Assembly (NCBI GenBank): GCA_029865385.1
Contig: JAOUGX010000032.1
Coordinates: 1-33,210, forward strand
Direction of reading: 5' to 3'
From: Gammaproteobacteria bacterium
GTDB taxonomy: Bacteria > Pseudomonadota > Gammaproteobacteria > Steroidobacterales > Woeseiaceae
DNA: 33,210 nucleotides
Below, piece after piece: positions 23,685 to 30,758 of this stretch (positions are counted from its first letter, which is position 1; the number at the start of each line of letters is the position of its first letter). Under the pieces are notes generated by a model. It was not told the origin of the DNA. It did not search any database and worked only from the letters and a program-made list of their open reading frames with translations. A program made the position numbers and the translations under genes.

Positions 23685-24176
23685 ATGACGACGCTTAAAT
23701 ATATCCATATACCGGTGTTGGTTCTTGCGCTGCTTGGCGCCTCCTGTGCGGTCTCGCCGGAAGAAACAAGCCGGCGGCTGGCGCTGGAAGCGGACATTCA
23801 ATCAATCCTTGCCCATCCGCTGGACCCTGAAGTCTTTGGCGAGACCAAGCGCTGCCTGGGCGAAAACGAATACCGAAGTTACCGCGCGCTGGACGACCGG
23901 CACATGTTGTTCGAAGGACGTGGTGACAAACTGTGGATCAACACGCTGCGAACCTCCTGCCCGGATCTTCGGCGTGGTCGCAACGATGTGCTTGTTGTGC
24001 GTTCGTTCACGTTGCGGCGTATCTGCGACTCGGATAACTTCGCTGTCGCGGATTGGTTCGACAGGCCCTGGTATCGCGGCTGGGGGGCGGGCATGACCTG
24101 CGTGTTCGGCGAGTTTCAGCCGGTGACCAAGGACCAGGTAGCGGATATCGAGGACCTGCTGAAATCAAAGCGCTGA
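23685..24176 (+). CDS. DUF6491-like small exported protein or lipoprotein
   Basis: A 163-residue protein with GGAAGGAG upstream of ATG 23685. The signal peptide MTTLKYIHIPVLVLALLGAS is followed by Cys21, so it may be lipidated although Gly at -3 is atypical. The mature part has the pattern RSYRALDDRHMLFEGRGDKL, then LRTSCPDLRRG and RRICDSDNFAVADW with paired Cys, and ends with a Cys-containing CVFGEFQPVTKDQV. This matches DUF6491 proteins, function unknown. It sits between two family A palindromes. Confidence 0.7.
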   Translation: MTTLKYIHIPVLVLALLGASCAVSPEETSRRLALEADIQSILAHPLDPEVFGETKRCLGENEYRSYRALDDRHMLFEGRGDKLWINTLRTSCPDLRRGRNDVLVVRSFTLRRICDSDNFAVADWFDRPWYRGWGAGMTCVFGEFQPVTKDQVADIEDLLKSKR

Positions 24177-24181
24177 AAGAT

Positions 24182-24229
24182 CGGCGACAGTGACCCTGTT
24201 TCAACGTTGAATTAGGGTCGCTGTCCCCG
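24182..24229. repeat. REP-like palindrome, family A, copy 6
   Basis: Arms meet at CAAC|GTTG (24205/24206). The left arm starts CGGCGACAGTGACCCTG and the right arm ends GGGTCGCTGTCCCCG, with a few mismatches. It starts six bases after the DUF6491 stop codon and ends 20 bases before the CAP-domain gene start. Confidence 0.9.
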
Positions 24230-24249
24230 AACCGGGAGAATCATCAAAA

Positions 24250-25074
24250 ATGAATCGCATTATCGCGACGTTGGTCTTTGTTGCCCTTCCAGCTTTTGCA
24301 GCAGCCGACGTGGCCGACGTCGTGAACAGCGTGCGCGCGGCATCCTGCGGCAAATCTTCGCGCGACATCGAACCGCTACGCCTGGAACCAGGACTCGACA
24401 ACGCCGCGCGTCGACTGGCCGACGGCATGAGTCTCCGGAACGCTACCGCCGAGGCGCAGTACCCGGCAAAGCTGTCAGCCTCGATCCGCGTCCGCACGCT
24501 GCAGGGCGAGCAGGATCTGGCGCGGACATTGCAACAGCGCTTTTGCGACATCGTCGCCGACCCTCGGCTGACCGAAATCGGTATCTACGAGCACGGCGCC
24601 GAAGCCTGGATAGTGCTGGCGACACCGTTCACGCCGCCGGACTCGGTCGATCCGGCCGAACTCAACCGGCAAGTGCTCGAGCTGATCAACGAGGCGCGCG
24701 AACAAGGTCGACGCTGCGGCCGCAAGAAATTTTCGGCGACCGTTCCGCTGCGGGCGAATGCTGCTCTGGAACAGGCGGCGCGAACGCACGCGCAGGACAT
24801 GGCAGAAAACAATTTCCTGGGGCATGAAGGCAGCTCAGGCAGCCTGCCGGGTGAGCGGGCAAATTCCGCAGGCTATGCCTGGTCGAGCGTTGGCGAGAAT
24901 GTCGCGGCGGGACAGACGACAGCCGAGGAAGTGGTCGGTACCTGGCTTGACAGCACCGGGCACTGCGAAAACCTGATGAGCCCGGATTATAGTGAAACGG
25001 GTGTCGCGCATGCGATCAGCCGCAGTTCGGACAAAGGCACCTACTGGGTGCAGATCTTCGGCAGTCCGAAGTGA
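24250..25074 (+). CDS. Secreted CAP-domain (SCP/PR-1-like) protein
   Basis: A 274-residue exported protein (signal peptide MNRIIATLVFVALPAFAAA). Residues about 135-274 form a CAP domain: LELINEAREQGRRCG, then THAQDMAENNFLGHEGSSGS with the conserved His pair, VGENVAAGQTTAEEVVGTWL with the conserved Glu, and DSTGHCENLMSPDYSETGVA. Residues about 20-130 look like a degenerate second CAP-like domain (VVNSVRAASCGKSSRDIEPL, LEPGLDNAARRLADGM, TEIGIYEHGAEAWIVL) lacking the His/Glu set. Bacterial CAP proteins are extracellular with poorly defined roles. It is bracketed by two family A palindromes. Confidence 0.85.
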   Translation: MNRIIATLVFVALPAFAAADVADVVNSVRAASCGKSSRDIEPLRLEPGLDNAARRLADGMSLRNATAEAQYPAKLSASIRVRTLQGEQDLARTLQQRFCDIVADPRLTEIGIYEHGAEAWIVLATPFTPPDSVDPAELNRQVLELINEAREQGRRCGRKKFSATVPLRANAALEQAARTHAQDMAENNFLGHEGSSGSLPGERANSAGYAWSSVGENVAAGQTTAEEVVGTWLDSTGHCENLMSPDYSETGVAHAISRSSDKGTYWVQIFGSPK

Positions 25075-25079
25075 GTATA

Positions 25080-25135
25080 GTTCGGGGACAGCGACGCTGA
25101 CTCGGCTGCGAGGGTCAGGGTCAATGTCCCCGAAC
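25080..25135. repeat. REP-like palindrome, family A, copy 7 (diverged)
   Basis: GTTCGGGGACAGCGACGCTG (25080 onward) faces CAGGGTCAATGTCCCCGAAC (ending 25135), with several internal mismatches. It begins six bases after the CAP-domain stop codon and ends just before the ribosome-binding site of the amidohydrolase. Confidence 0.85.
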
Positions 25136-25153
25136 TCCGAAGGATGCAATGTC

Positions 25154-26461
25154 GTGAATACAATCTACAGACACCTGTTGCCTGTTGCTGCCATTTGCTT
25201 CTGCCCTGCGGCAGCAGCGTTTGGACAGGAGCGAATTCATGCGAACCCGGAACGCATGGAGGAAAGAATACTGGCGCTGTCGCAGTTCGGCGCGAATCCC
25301 GAAGGCGGGGTTAGCCGTGTAGCCTTCAGCGACGCCGACCTCGATGGGCGAAAATACATCTCGGGGCTCATGCGCGATGCCGGTCTCGACGTCCGCGTCG
25401 ATACGGCCGGCAACATCATTGGTCGCCGGGCCGGGCGCGAGCGCGGGCTGCCGCCGATCCTGTTCGGCTCGCACATCGATTCGGTGCCGGGCGGCGGCAA
25501 TTACGACGGTGATGTCGGCGTCATCGGCGCAATTGAAGTCATCGAGTTGCTGAACGAGAACAGCATCGATACACGCCATCCGCTCGAAGTTGTGAGCTTT
25601 ACAGACGAGGAAGGCGGCCTCACCGGCAGCACGGCAATGATCGGTAAGGTGACCGAGCAAGAGTTGCAACTCGTCTCGCATAGCGGCATGACGACCCGTG
25701 ACGGCATCCGGCGCGTCGGCGGCGACCCGGATCGCATCGAGCTCTCGGCAAGGAAGCCCGGCGATCTTGCGGCCTACCTCGAACTTCACATCGAACAGGG
25801 CGGCATTCTTTATGCGGAAGACATCGACATCGGCGTGGTCGAGGGCATCGTCGGCATACGCTGGTGGGAAATCACGGTCGACGGCATGGCGAACCACGCC
25901 GGCACGACCCCGATGGGCCACCGCTCGGACGCGTTGGTCGCCGCAGCGGAACTCACTCTCGCGATAAACCGTGTTGCCAATGATCTCGAAGGCCGGCAGG
26001 TGGCGACCGTGGGTCGCATCCAGGCTTTTCCCGGCGCACCGAATGTCATCCCGGGCCGGGTTACGATGAGCCTTGAAATCCGTGACCTGGATGCCGCGAA
26101 GATGCAAAAGGTCTTTGACCTGATCCAGGCCGAGGCCGACCGAATCGCGCAGGCGAGAGAGACCGCAATTCGTTTCGAGCAAAGCTATGCGGTTCTACCG
26201 GCGCCGACGAACGAGCGCATGCGCGACATCATCGCCGCAGCGGCAGACGAGCTTGGTCTGTCCTATCGGCGCATGCCATCCGGCGCCGGCCACGACGCGC
26301 AGGACATCGCACTGATCGCGCCGGTCGGCATGATCTTCGTACCGAGCGTCGACGGCATCAGTCATTCGCCCCGGGAATTCACATCGGCGCAGGATATGGC
26401 AAATGGCGCCAGCGTATTGCTGCACAGCATTCTCGCCGTCGATAATCAGTTCGCGGACTAG
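25154..26461 (+). CDS. Exported Zn-dependent amidohydrolase (N-carbamoyl-amino-acid hydrolase/allantoate amidohydrolase family)
   Basis: A 435-residue M20-type hydrolase. The GTG start at 25154 is chosen because GAAGGA lies nine bases upstream and the signal peptide (MNTIYRHLLPVAAICFCPAA, ending AAFGQE) follows; longer in-frame starts would run through the repeat into the CAP gene. Metal ligands are visible: GSHIDSVPGGGNYDGD gives His107 and Asp118, TDEEGG gives Glu152/153, LHIEQG gives His212, and GISHSPREF supplies the last His. The lid domain motif GMANHAGTTPMGHR is present. The family hydrolyses N-carbamoyl amino acids, allantoate or ureidoglycolate in the cytoplasm; the signal peptide here suggests a periplasmic relative. 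The substrate is not determined. Confidence 0.85.
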   Translation: MNTIYRHLLPVAAICFCPAAAAFGQERIHANPERMEERILALSQFGANPEGGVSRVAFSDADLDGRKYISGLMRDAGLDVRVDTAGNIIGRRAGRERGLPPILFGSHIDSVPGGGNYDGDVGVIGAIEVIELLNENSIDTRHPLEVVSFTDEEGGLTGSTAMIGKVTEQELQLVSHSGMTTRDGIRRVGGDPDRIELSARKPGDLAAYLELHIEQGGILYAEDIDIGVVEGIVGIRWWEITVDGMANHAGTTPMGHRSDALVAAAELTLAINRVANDLEGRQVATVGRIQAFPGAPNVIPGRVTMSLEIRDLDAAKMQKVFDLIQAEADRIAQARETAIRFEQSYAVLPAPTNERMRDIIAAAADELGLSYRRMPSGAGHDAQDIALIAPVGMIFVPSVDGISHSPREFTSAQDMANGASVLLHSILAVDNQFAD

Positions 26462-26477
26462 AAAAGAGAAAATGGAG

Positions 26478-26600
26478 AAAAGGGGCCGTAAAAGGGGCCG
26501 GATACATTTTCCAGGGAGAAAAGGGCCCGGATACATTTTCCAGAAAATGTATCCGGCCCCATTTTCGCATTTTCGGAAAATGTATCCGGCCCCATTTTCG
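26478..26600. repeat. REP-like repeat array, family C, copies in both orientations
   Basis: Forward copies of AAAAGGGGCCGGATACATTT lie at 26478-26488 (truncated), 26490-26512 and about 26517-26541; reverse copies lie at 26543-26567 and 26576-26600. The middle copies pair as a hairpin (GGATACATTTTC with GAAAATGTATCC, loop CA). The array starts 17 bases after the amidohydrolase stop and runs up to a gene remnant. Confidence 0.9.
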
Positions 26601-26640
26601 CTCACATCAGCCGCGACAGCGCTTCGGTAATGCGCCGGGC

Positions 26641-26931
26641 GAGCACGACGGCGCCAATCGCTGGCAAGCCGAGCTGATTAGAAAACATGAAGAAGATGCC
26701 GCTTACAACATCGCCTACGTGATGGCCTACCGTGGCGCGCCCGACGCTGCCTTCGACTACCTGAAGCAGGCGGTAAACTATGGCGACCCCGGGCTTGCAG
26801 ACATTGTTGCGGAGCCGCGGTCCGATAATCTGCGCTCCGATCCGCGCTGGTTGCCGTTTCTCGAGTCCATTGGCAAGGCGCCGGCACAGCTGGATGCGAT
26901 TATTTTCGACTCCCGGTTACCACGTTCCTGA
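26641..26931 (+). pseudogene. 3' remnant of a TolB-TPR/adenylate-cyclase-like gene
   Basis: The plus-strand frame ending at 26931 reads, from about 26653, ANRWQAELIRKHEEDAAYNI, then AYVMAYRGAPDAAFDYLKQA and DPRWLPFLESIGKAPAQLDA. This is the conserved C-terminus of the large gammaproteobacterial TPR proteins (typical end DPRWxPFLxxIGxxxxQL). About 90 codons remain; everything upstream, including start, membrane helices and TolB-like domain, is missing and is replaced by the family C repeat array. A GTG at 26719 could start a 70-residue peptide but lacks a ribosome-binding site. It is most likely debris of a deleted paralogue of the gene at 9714. Confidence 0.8.
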
Positions 26932-27044
26932 GGTCGCAAACGTTTCAGGCCGAATACCTGCTATATTTACCGTACCGGCCCAGTATCGTTTTCGACTTTC
27001 ATCGATCAACGAGGTCCGGTCAAAACAACAAGAGGTGATGAACC

Positions 27045-27482
27045 ATGGCGAAGAAATATACGGGCGGGTGCGAACACGTGCACACCGTTTCGAACAAAGA
27101 CCCGATCGACAACCACACCTGTCATTGCTCCGTTTGCAAGAGCGTTACCGGACAACCCAGCACACACGTTGTCTTCTTCAAGCACGGAGACCTGGCGTTG
27201 GACAAAGGCGCCAAGCTGAAGCGTCAGCCGTTCAACGCAAAGAATCCCGACGGCCCGCTCGAGTTGTGCACTTGCGCGAAATGCGGCAAGCCCATCATGC
27301 TCGACGATAAGAAAAAACGAATTCGTGCGATTGTGCCGAATCTCATGGGCTTCGACGCGAAGAGCCTGCCGGCGACGTACCACGCATTCTACGACCCGGC
27401 CGCTGGTGCGCCGCGCCCGAAGGACGGTCGTCCCGTTTACGAAGCACTGCGGCCCGATTTCAAGTGGCCGGCTTCTGCGTAA
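27045..27482 (+). CDS. GFA-family (Mss4-like) zinc-binding protein
   Basis: A 145-residue protein with a near-perfect Shine-Dalgarno AGAGGTGAT at 27031-27039. The Cys pattern is that of the GFA/Mss4-like fold: GGC (Cys9), CHCSVC (Cys26, Cys28, Cys31) and CTCAKC (Cys75, Cys77, Cys80), enough for two zinc sites. The family was named for glutathione-dependent formaldehyde-activating enzyme, but most members have no proven activity. It lies 27 bases before the bicupin gene and may be co-transcribed. Confidence 0.8.
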   Translation: MAKKYTGGCEHVHTVSNKDPIDNHTCHCSVCKSVTGQPSTHVVFFKHGDLALDKGAKLKRQPFNAKNPDGPLELCTCAKCGKPIMLDDKKKRIRAIVPNLMGFDAKSLPATYHAFYDPAAGAPRPKDGRPVYEALRPDFKWPASA

Positions 27483-27509
27483 GAGCGTTGCGACGACAAC
27501 ACCAAAACT

Positions 27510-28175
27510 TTGCTGATCAACGCAGATTTTTCGCAAAGGGTTGTCGTTCGGCCGGAGGACTATCGGTGGGTTGAATCGCCAATGCCGGGCGTCGAGCGCA
27601 TGATGCTCGATCGCATTGGCGACGAGGTGGCGCGTGCCACGTCGCTGGTGCGCTACGCACCGAACAGCTCATTCTCATCGCATGTTCACGGCGGCGGCGA
27701 GGAGTTTTTTGTGCTGGAGGGTGAGTTCGCTGACGAGCATCGAACTTACCCTGCCGGCACCTATGTGCGGAACCCGATCGGCACCGCGCACACGCCGCGT
27801 GTTGGCGAACAGGGCTGTGTCCTTTTCGTCAAACTGCATCAGTTCGACAAGGATGACGATGCCCCGGTCGTCGTCGATACATGCAATACGGAATGGCCTG
27901 CGCCCTACGCACCCGGCTTTGAGCTCATGCCATTGCACCGGTTTCGCGACGAAAGTGTCGATCTGGTGCGCTGGGCGCCGAATACACCGTACGGGGAGCA
28001 CAAACATCCTCTCGGCGAGGAAATCTTCGTCATCGAGGGCTGTTTCTATGACGAGTACGGCGCGTACCCTGCCGGCTCCTGGGTACGTTACCCGGACCGA
28101 AGCAGTCACAACGACTTCACCCGCGGCGAAGGTGCGCTCCTGTACCTGAAGTCCGGTCACCTGCCGGCGAATTGA
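27510..28175 (+). CDS. Bicupin protein with ChrR-like cupin domains
   Basis: A 221-residue soluble protein starting MLINADFSQRVVVRPEDYRW from a TTG codon at 27510 with no clear ribosome-binding site; the start fits homologues. Two cupin domains are seen: HVHGGGEEFFVLEGEFADEH (about residues 58-77) and YGEHKHPLGEEIFVIEGCFY (about 165-184), each with a His/Glu metal-binding set. This is the double cupin of ChrR/anti-ECF-sigma C-terminal domains without the N-terminal zinc anti-sigma domain, so it is probably an enzyme or metal sensor and not an anti-sigma factor. The 3' end carries a family D repeat. Confidence 0.8.
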   Translation: MLINADFSQRVVVRPEDYRWVESPMPGVERMMLDRIGDEVARATSLVRYAPNSSFSSHVHGGGEEFFVLEGEFADEHRTYPAGTYVRNPIGTAHTPRVGEQGCVLFVKLHQFDKDDDAPVVVDTCNTEWPAPYAPGFELMPLHRFRDESVDLVRWAPNTPYGEHKHPLGEEIFVIEGCFYDEYGAYPAGSWVRYPDRSSHNDFTRGEGALLYLKSGHLPAN

Positions 28176-28200
28176 AAAGTGGGGTCGAACCGCACTTTTT
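28175..28200. repeat. REP-like repeat, family D, copy 2, terminator-like
   Basis: AAAAGTGGGGTCGAACCGCA followed by CTTTTT. The ends AAAAGTG and CACTTTT pair, and a U-run follows, so it could act as a weak terminator after the bicupin stop codon (28173-28175). Confidence 0.65.
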
Positions 28201-28236
28201 CGCTTTCTCGATGAAAAAGAGCTAGAAATAGGACAT

Positions 28237-28671
28237 ATGGCCAAAATTTCACACACTCAAGAATGCGACAGACTGAACAGCGCGACCTTGCCGGAGGTCG
28301 TCAGATCGTTTCCGCGTAAGCGCAGAAAGACGCCGTATGTGGTGTCGACGTGGCTCACAAGTCGCAATATTCCGTCAGCGGAAGGACTGGTGATTGACGG
28401 TTTCCTTGAGTGCGATCTGGCGCATCACCAGCGGCAACTGTTGGTCCGCGAGACCGCGCGCGTGGTCGGCAGCGTGCAGGCCCACACGGTTGTCGTTCTG
28501 GGGCAACTGAGAGGGGATATCTTCAGTGACGGCACGGTGTGGCTGGCCAGCGGCTCGGAAGTTCAGGGCAATATTCACTGCGCCCGCCTGTTTATCGAGG
28601 AGGGCGCACTGTTCAAAGGGCAGATCGAATCGGGTGAAAGTGTTGCCCACGACGATCTGGAGTATTCTTGA
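28237..28671 (+). CDS. Bactofilin-family protein, first of tandem pair
   Basis: A 144-residue protein. Residues about 45-135 follow the bactofilin (DUF583) beta-helix pattern: GLVIDGFLECDLAHHQRQLL, then RVVGSVQAHTVVVLGQLRGD and SEVQGNIHCARLFIEEGALF. The N-terminal 45 residues (for example RSFPRKRRKTPYVVSTWL) are basic and unlike the partner gene. Bactofilins polymerise into membrane-associated filaments that position cell-envelope enzymes. It is followed 58 bases later by a second bactofilin, with which it may co-polymerise. Confidence 0.85.
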   Translation: MAKISHTQECDRLNSATLPEVVRSFPRKRRKTPYVVSTWLTSRNIPSAEGLVIDGFLECDLAHHQRQLLVRETARVVGSVQAHTVVVLGQLRGDIFSDGTVWLASGSEVQGNIHCARLFIEEGALFKGQIESGESVAHDDLEYS

Positions 28672-28729
28672 GGCGGCGACGAGGCAGCAGTAGCTGCCAC
28701 TTACATGGCACGGATCCGGAGGTTTAATT

Positions 28730-29209
28730 ATGTTTAATAAGAAAGATCGCGGTGACGAGGACTCCAGGGTAGCCCCGCCGCTTCGGATCGGCGAGCAATC
28801 ACCGGTTCGCTCAAAAAACGTTTCCGTCATTGGCCCGACCCTGGTCTTCAAGGGAGAATTATCGGCCGATGAGGACCTTGTTATCGAAGGCACGATCGAG
28901 GGCACCATTGCCCACCACAAAAAGAACCTGACGATCGGTGCCAAGGGCAGGGTTTCGGCCGACATCCACGCGAGTTCGGTTCTTGTCGAGGGTCAGCTCG
29001 AAGGCGACATTCACAGCGACGGACTGGTATCACTCGCCAAGGGCGCGATCGTGCACGGCAATATCTTTTGTCAGCGCCTGGTATTGCAGGATGGCGCCCG
29101 CTTTAACGGCAAAGTCGAGATGGCCAAGCAATCAGCGCTGAAAATTGCGCCCAAACCCGATGCCGCCGACGAGTCGTTTACCGACTCTGGAAAAAACAAG
29201 ACGGCATAG
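28730..29209 (+). CDS. Bactofilin-family protein, second of tandem pair
   Basis: A 159-residue bactofilin with GGAGG before the ATG. It starts MFNKKDRGDE, a typical short amphipathic/basic bactofilin N-terminus. The beta-helix core spans about residues 35-135: FKGELSADEDLVIEGTIEGT, then GRVSADIHASSVLVEGQLEG and GNIFCQRLVLQDGARFNGKV. The C-terminal tail is charged and probably disordered. It is more canonical than the preceding copy; KKNLTIGAKGRV here aligns with RQLLVRETARVV there. A family C repeat array follows 12 bases after the stop. Confidence 0.9.
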   Translation: MFNKKDRGDEDSRVAPPLRIGEQSPVRSKNVSVIGPTLVFKGELSADEDLVIEGTIEGTIAHHKKNLTIGAKGRVSADIHASSVLVEGQLEGDIHSDGLVSLAKGAIVHGNIFCQRLVLQDGARFNGKVEMAKQSALKIAPKPDAADESFTDSGKNKTA

Positions 29210-29220
29210 GAAAAAAAGAA

Positions 29221-29298
29221 AAAAGGGGCCGGATACCTTTTCAAAAGAAAAAAGGGGCCGGATACCTTTTCTGGAAAAATGTATCCGGCCCCATTTTG
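29221..29298. repeat. REP-like repeat array, family C, second locus
   Basis: Two forward copies (29221-29242 and about 29248-29271, AAAAGGGGCCGGATACCTTT) and one reverse copy (29274-29298) carrying the GATACATTTT variant. Forward and reverse copies can pair into a hairpin. It begins 12 bases after the second bactofilin stop codon. Confidence 0.9.
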
Positions 29299-29338
29299 TA
29301 GCAAGTTTGGAAACGCAAGCCGGTCCCGGCTTTGCTAC
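29298..29338. promoter_or_regulatory. Nested inverted repeats upstream of the AraC-type gene
   Basis: Outer arms GTAGCAA (29298-29304) and TTGCTAC (29332-29338), inner arms AAGCCGG (29317-29323) and CCGGCTT (29326-29332). Located 40 bases before the regulator start; could be an operator or a leader hairpin. Confidence 0.35.
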
Positions 29339-29377
29339 CTTGCCCCGTAACAGGAAGCATTTGAACGGGGTGCCGCA

Positions 29378-30241
29378 ATGGTTGCCAGCTATTCGGATCG
29401 AATCGATCGCATCGTCCGGTTTCTGAACGAACAGGTTCAGTCCAGTCACTCGCTGCGGGATCTTGCCAGCGTCGCTGAAATCTCCCCCTACCATTTTCAC
29501 CGCGTTTATCGCGCTGTAACCGGCGAGACGCCCTCCGGTACCTTGCGCCGGCTGCGTATCGCGCGCGCAGTCGCGATGTTACGGGATAGCACTAAAACCA
29601 TTACCGAGATTGCTTTCGACGTCGGCTACGAAACTTCGCAGGCGTTTTCGAAAGCGTTTCGCCAGATGACCGGACACAGTGCAACCGAAGCACGTAATGA
29701 CCGGAGCAAACTGGACGCGCTGATCGAGCAGCTGTCGGGCGCGCCAAAGCCGCTCGGCCAGAGCGAGCTCGAGGTGCGGCTTGTGTCGGTCGAGCCCTTC
29801 AAGGTTATCGCATCGCGGCACATCGGCCGGCCCGAAGGCTTGTTTGCCGCATTCGGCGCTTTGTTCGAGTGGGGCGAGAAAGCGGGATTGCTCAATGATT
29901 ATCGCGGCATTTACGGCATCCCTGTCGACGACCCGCGGGACGAACAGGCCGCCCGCTTCGACTGCTGCTTCGACTTCGGCCCGGACGCGAAACCGGGCAA
30001 GGAATACAGGAAAGAAACGCTGGGCGGCGGTCTTTATGCGGTGACCCGTCTCACCGGTCCCTACGATGGGCTAGAGGACAAGTACGACGAATTCTACGGC
30101 TCGTGGCTCGCATCATCGCATTACGCTCTTCGCGACAGCCGTATCTACAATCATTACGTCGTCGATCCGGAATCCGTGCCGCCGGAGCAATGGGTAACGG
30201 ATATCTACCTGCCGGTGGCGAAGCTGCCGTTGCACTCGTGA
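29378..30241 (+). CDS. AraC-family regulator with GyrI-like effector domain
   Basis: A 287-residue protein. Residues about 8-105 hold the two AraC helix-turn-helix units: HSLRDLASVAEISPYHFHRV and KTITEIAFDVGYETSQAFSK. Residues about 125-285 form a GyrI-like/SHS2 small-molecule-binding domain: EVRLVSVEPFKVIASRHIGR, then WGEKAGLLNDYRGIYGIPVD and YAVTRLTGPYDGLEDKYDEF. This is the Rob/SoxS-GyrI style of multidrug-responsive activator with the DNA-binding domain first. Its likely target includes itself and the next gene, 25 bases downstream. Confidence 0.88.
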   Translation: MVASYSDRIDRIVRFLNEQVQSSHSLRDLASVAEISPYHFHRVYRAVTGETPSGTLRRLRIARAVAMLRDSTKTITEIAFDVGYETSQAFSKAFRQMTGHSATEARNDRSKLDALIEQLSGAPKPLGQSELEVRLVSVEPFKVIASRHIGRPEGLFAAFGALFEWGEKAGLLNDYRGIYGIPVDDPRDEQAARFDCCFDFGPDAKPGKEYRKETLGGGLYAVTRLTGPYDGLEDKYDEFYGSWLASSHYALRDSRIYNHYVVDPESVPPEQWVTDIYLPVAKLPLHS

Positions 30242-30266
30242 ATCGACTCAAGAGGAAATCGCGCAC

Positions 30267-30758
30267 ATGAAAACCACAGCCCTGTTATTGCTAATTGTAT
30301 CCGGTACCTTTTCGGCGCCGGACGCTCTGGCGCAGCATCCGCTCGACTACCTGCACGGCAGCTGGGAGGGCGCAGGAACAACTTCCGGGATGCGGTCGTC
30401 AGTGAGATTCACCTGGGGCCCTGCGCTCGGCGGACGCTATACCCGCTTGCAGATCCGTAACCGGATGCGCGGCGAAAACGATCAGGAATACCTGTTCGAG
30501 GGTATCGGCTACTACCAGCCATCGGATGAGCACACATTGACGGGCGTATGGATCGACAGCCAGGGCGACGTTCTTCCGATACTCGCAACACTCGAAGAGC
30601 AAACGCTGATCGCCACCTGGGGAAGCGAAGATTCCAAACAGGGCCGCTCCGAATACCGCCTGTTGCCCGATGGCACACTCGAGGCGATAGACTCGATCAG
30701 GAACGACGAAGGCGAGTGGCGCGAGTTCGGCCGCGCGCTCCTTGTTCGACAGCAGTAA
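30267..30758 (+). CDS. DUF1579-like small exported protein
   Basis: A 163-residue protein with a signal peptide (MKTTALLLLIVSGTFSAPDA, cleaved near ALAQ). The mature part is a beta-barrel of the DUF1579/lipocalin-like type: LDYLHGSWEGAGTTSGMRSS, then RFTWGPALGGRYTRLQIRNR, GIGYYQPSDEHTLTGVWIDS and SEYRLLPDGTLEAIDSI. Ligand unknown. It follows the AraC-GyrI gene by 25 bases and is probably regulated by it. Its last 62 bases overlap the 3' end of the convergent rhombotarget gene. Confidence 0.75.
   Translation: MKTTALLLLIVSGTFSAPDALAQHPLDYLHGSWEGAGTTSGMRSSVRFTWGPALGGRYTRLQIRNRMRGENDQEYLFEGIGYYQPSDEHTLTGVWIDSQGDVLPILATLEEQTLIATWGSEDSKQGRSEYRLLPDGTLEAIDSIRNDEGEWREFGRALLVRQQ

Noticed and set aside
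25121-26182. Long open minus-strand frame opposite the amidohydrolase
   Set aside because: Antisense shadow of a well-conserved enzyme; no family resemblance and no ribosome-binding site.
26478-26600. Family C array considered as a phage attachment site or integron attC
   Set aside because: No integrase or cassette genes; the same array occurs at 29221 and fits REP-like elements.
26598-26790. Minus-strand frame reading IFFMFSNQLGLPAIGAVVLA then RRITEALSRLM and a stop, protein-like C-terminus
   Set aside because: It lies antisense to the TPR remnant, whose similarity to a known conserved C-terminus is much stronger; the antisense reading is probably a by-product of GC-rich codon bias.
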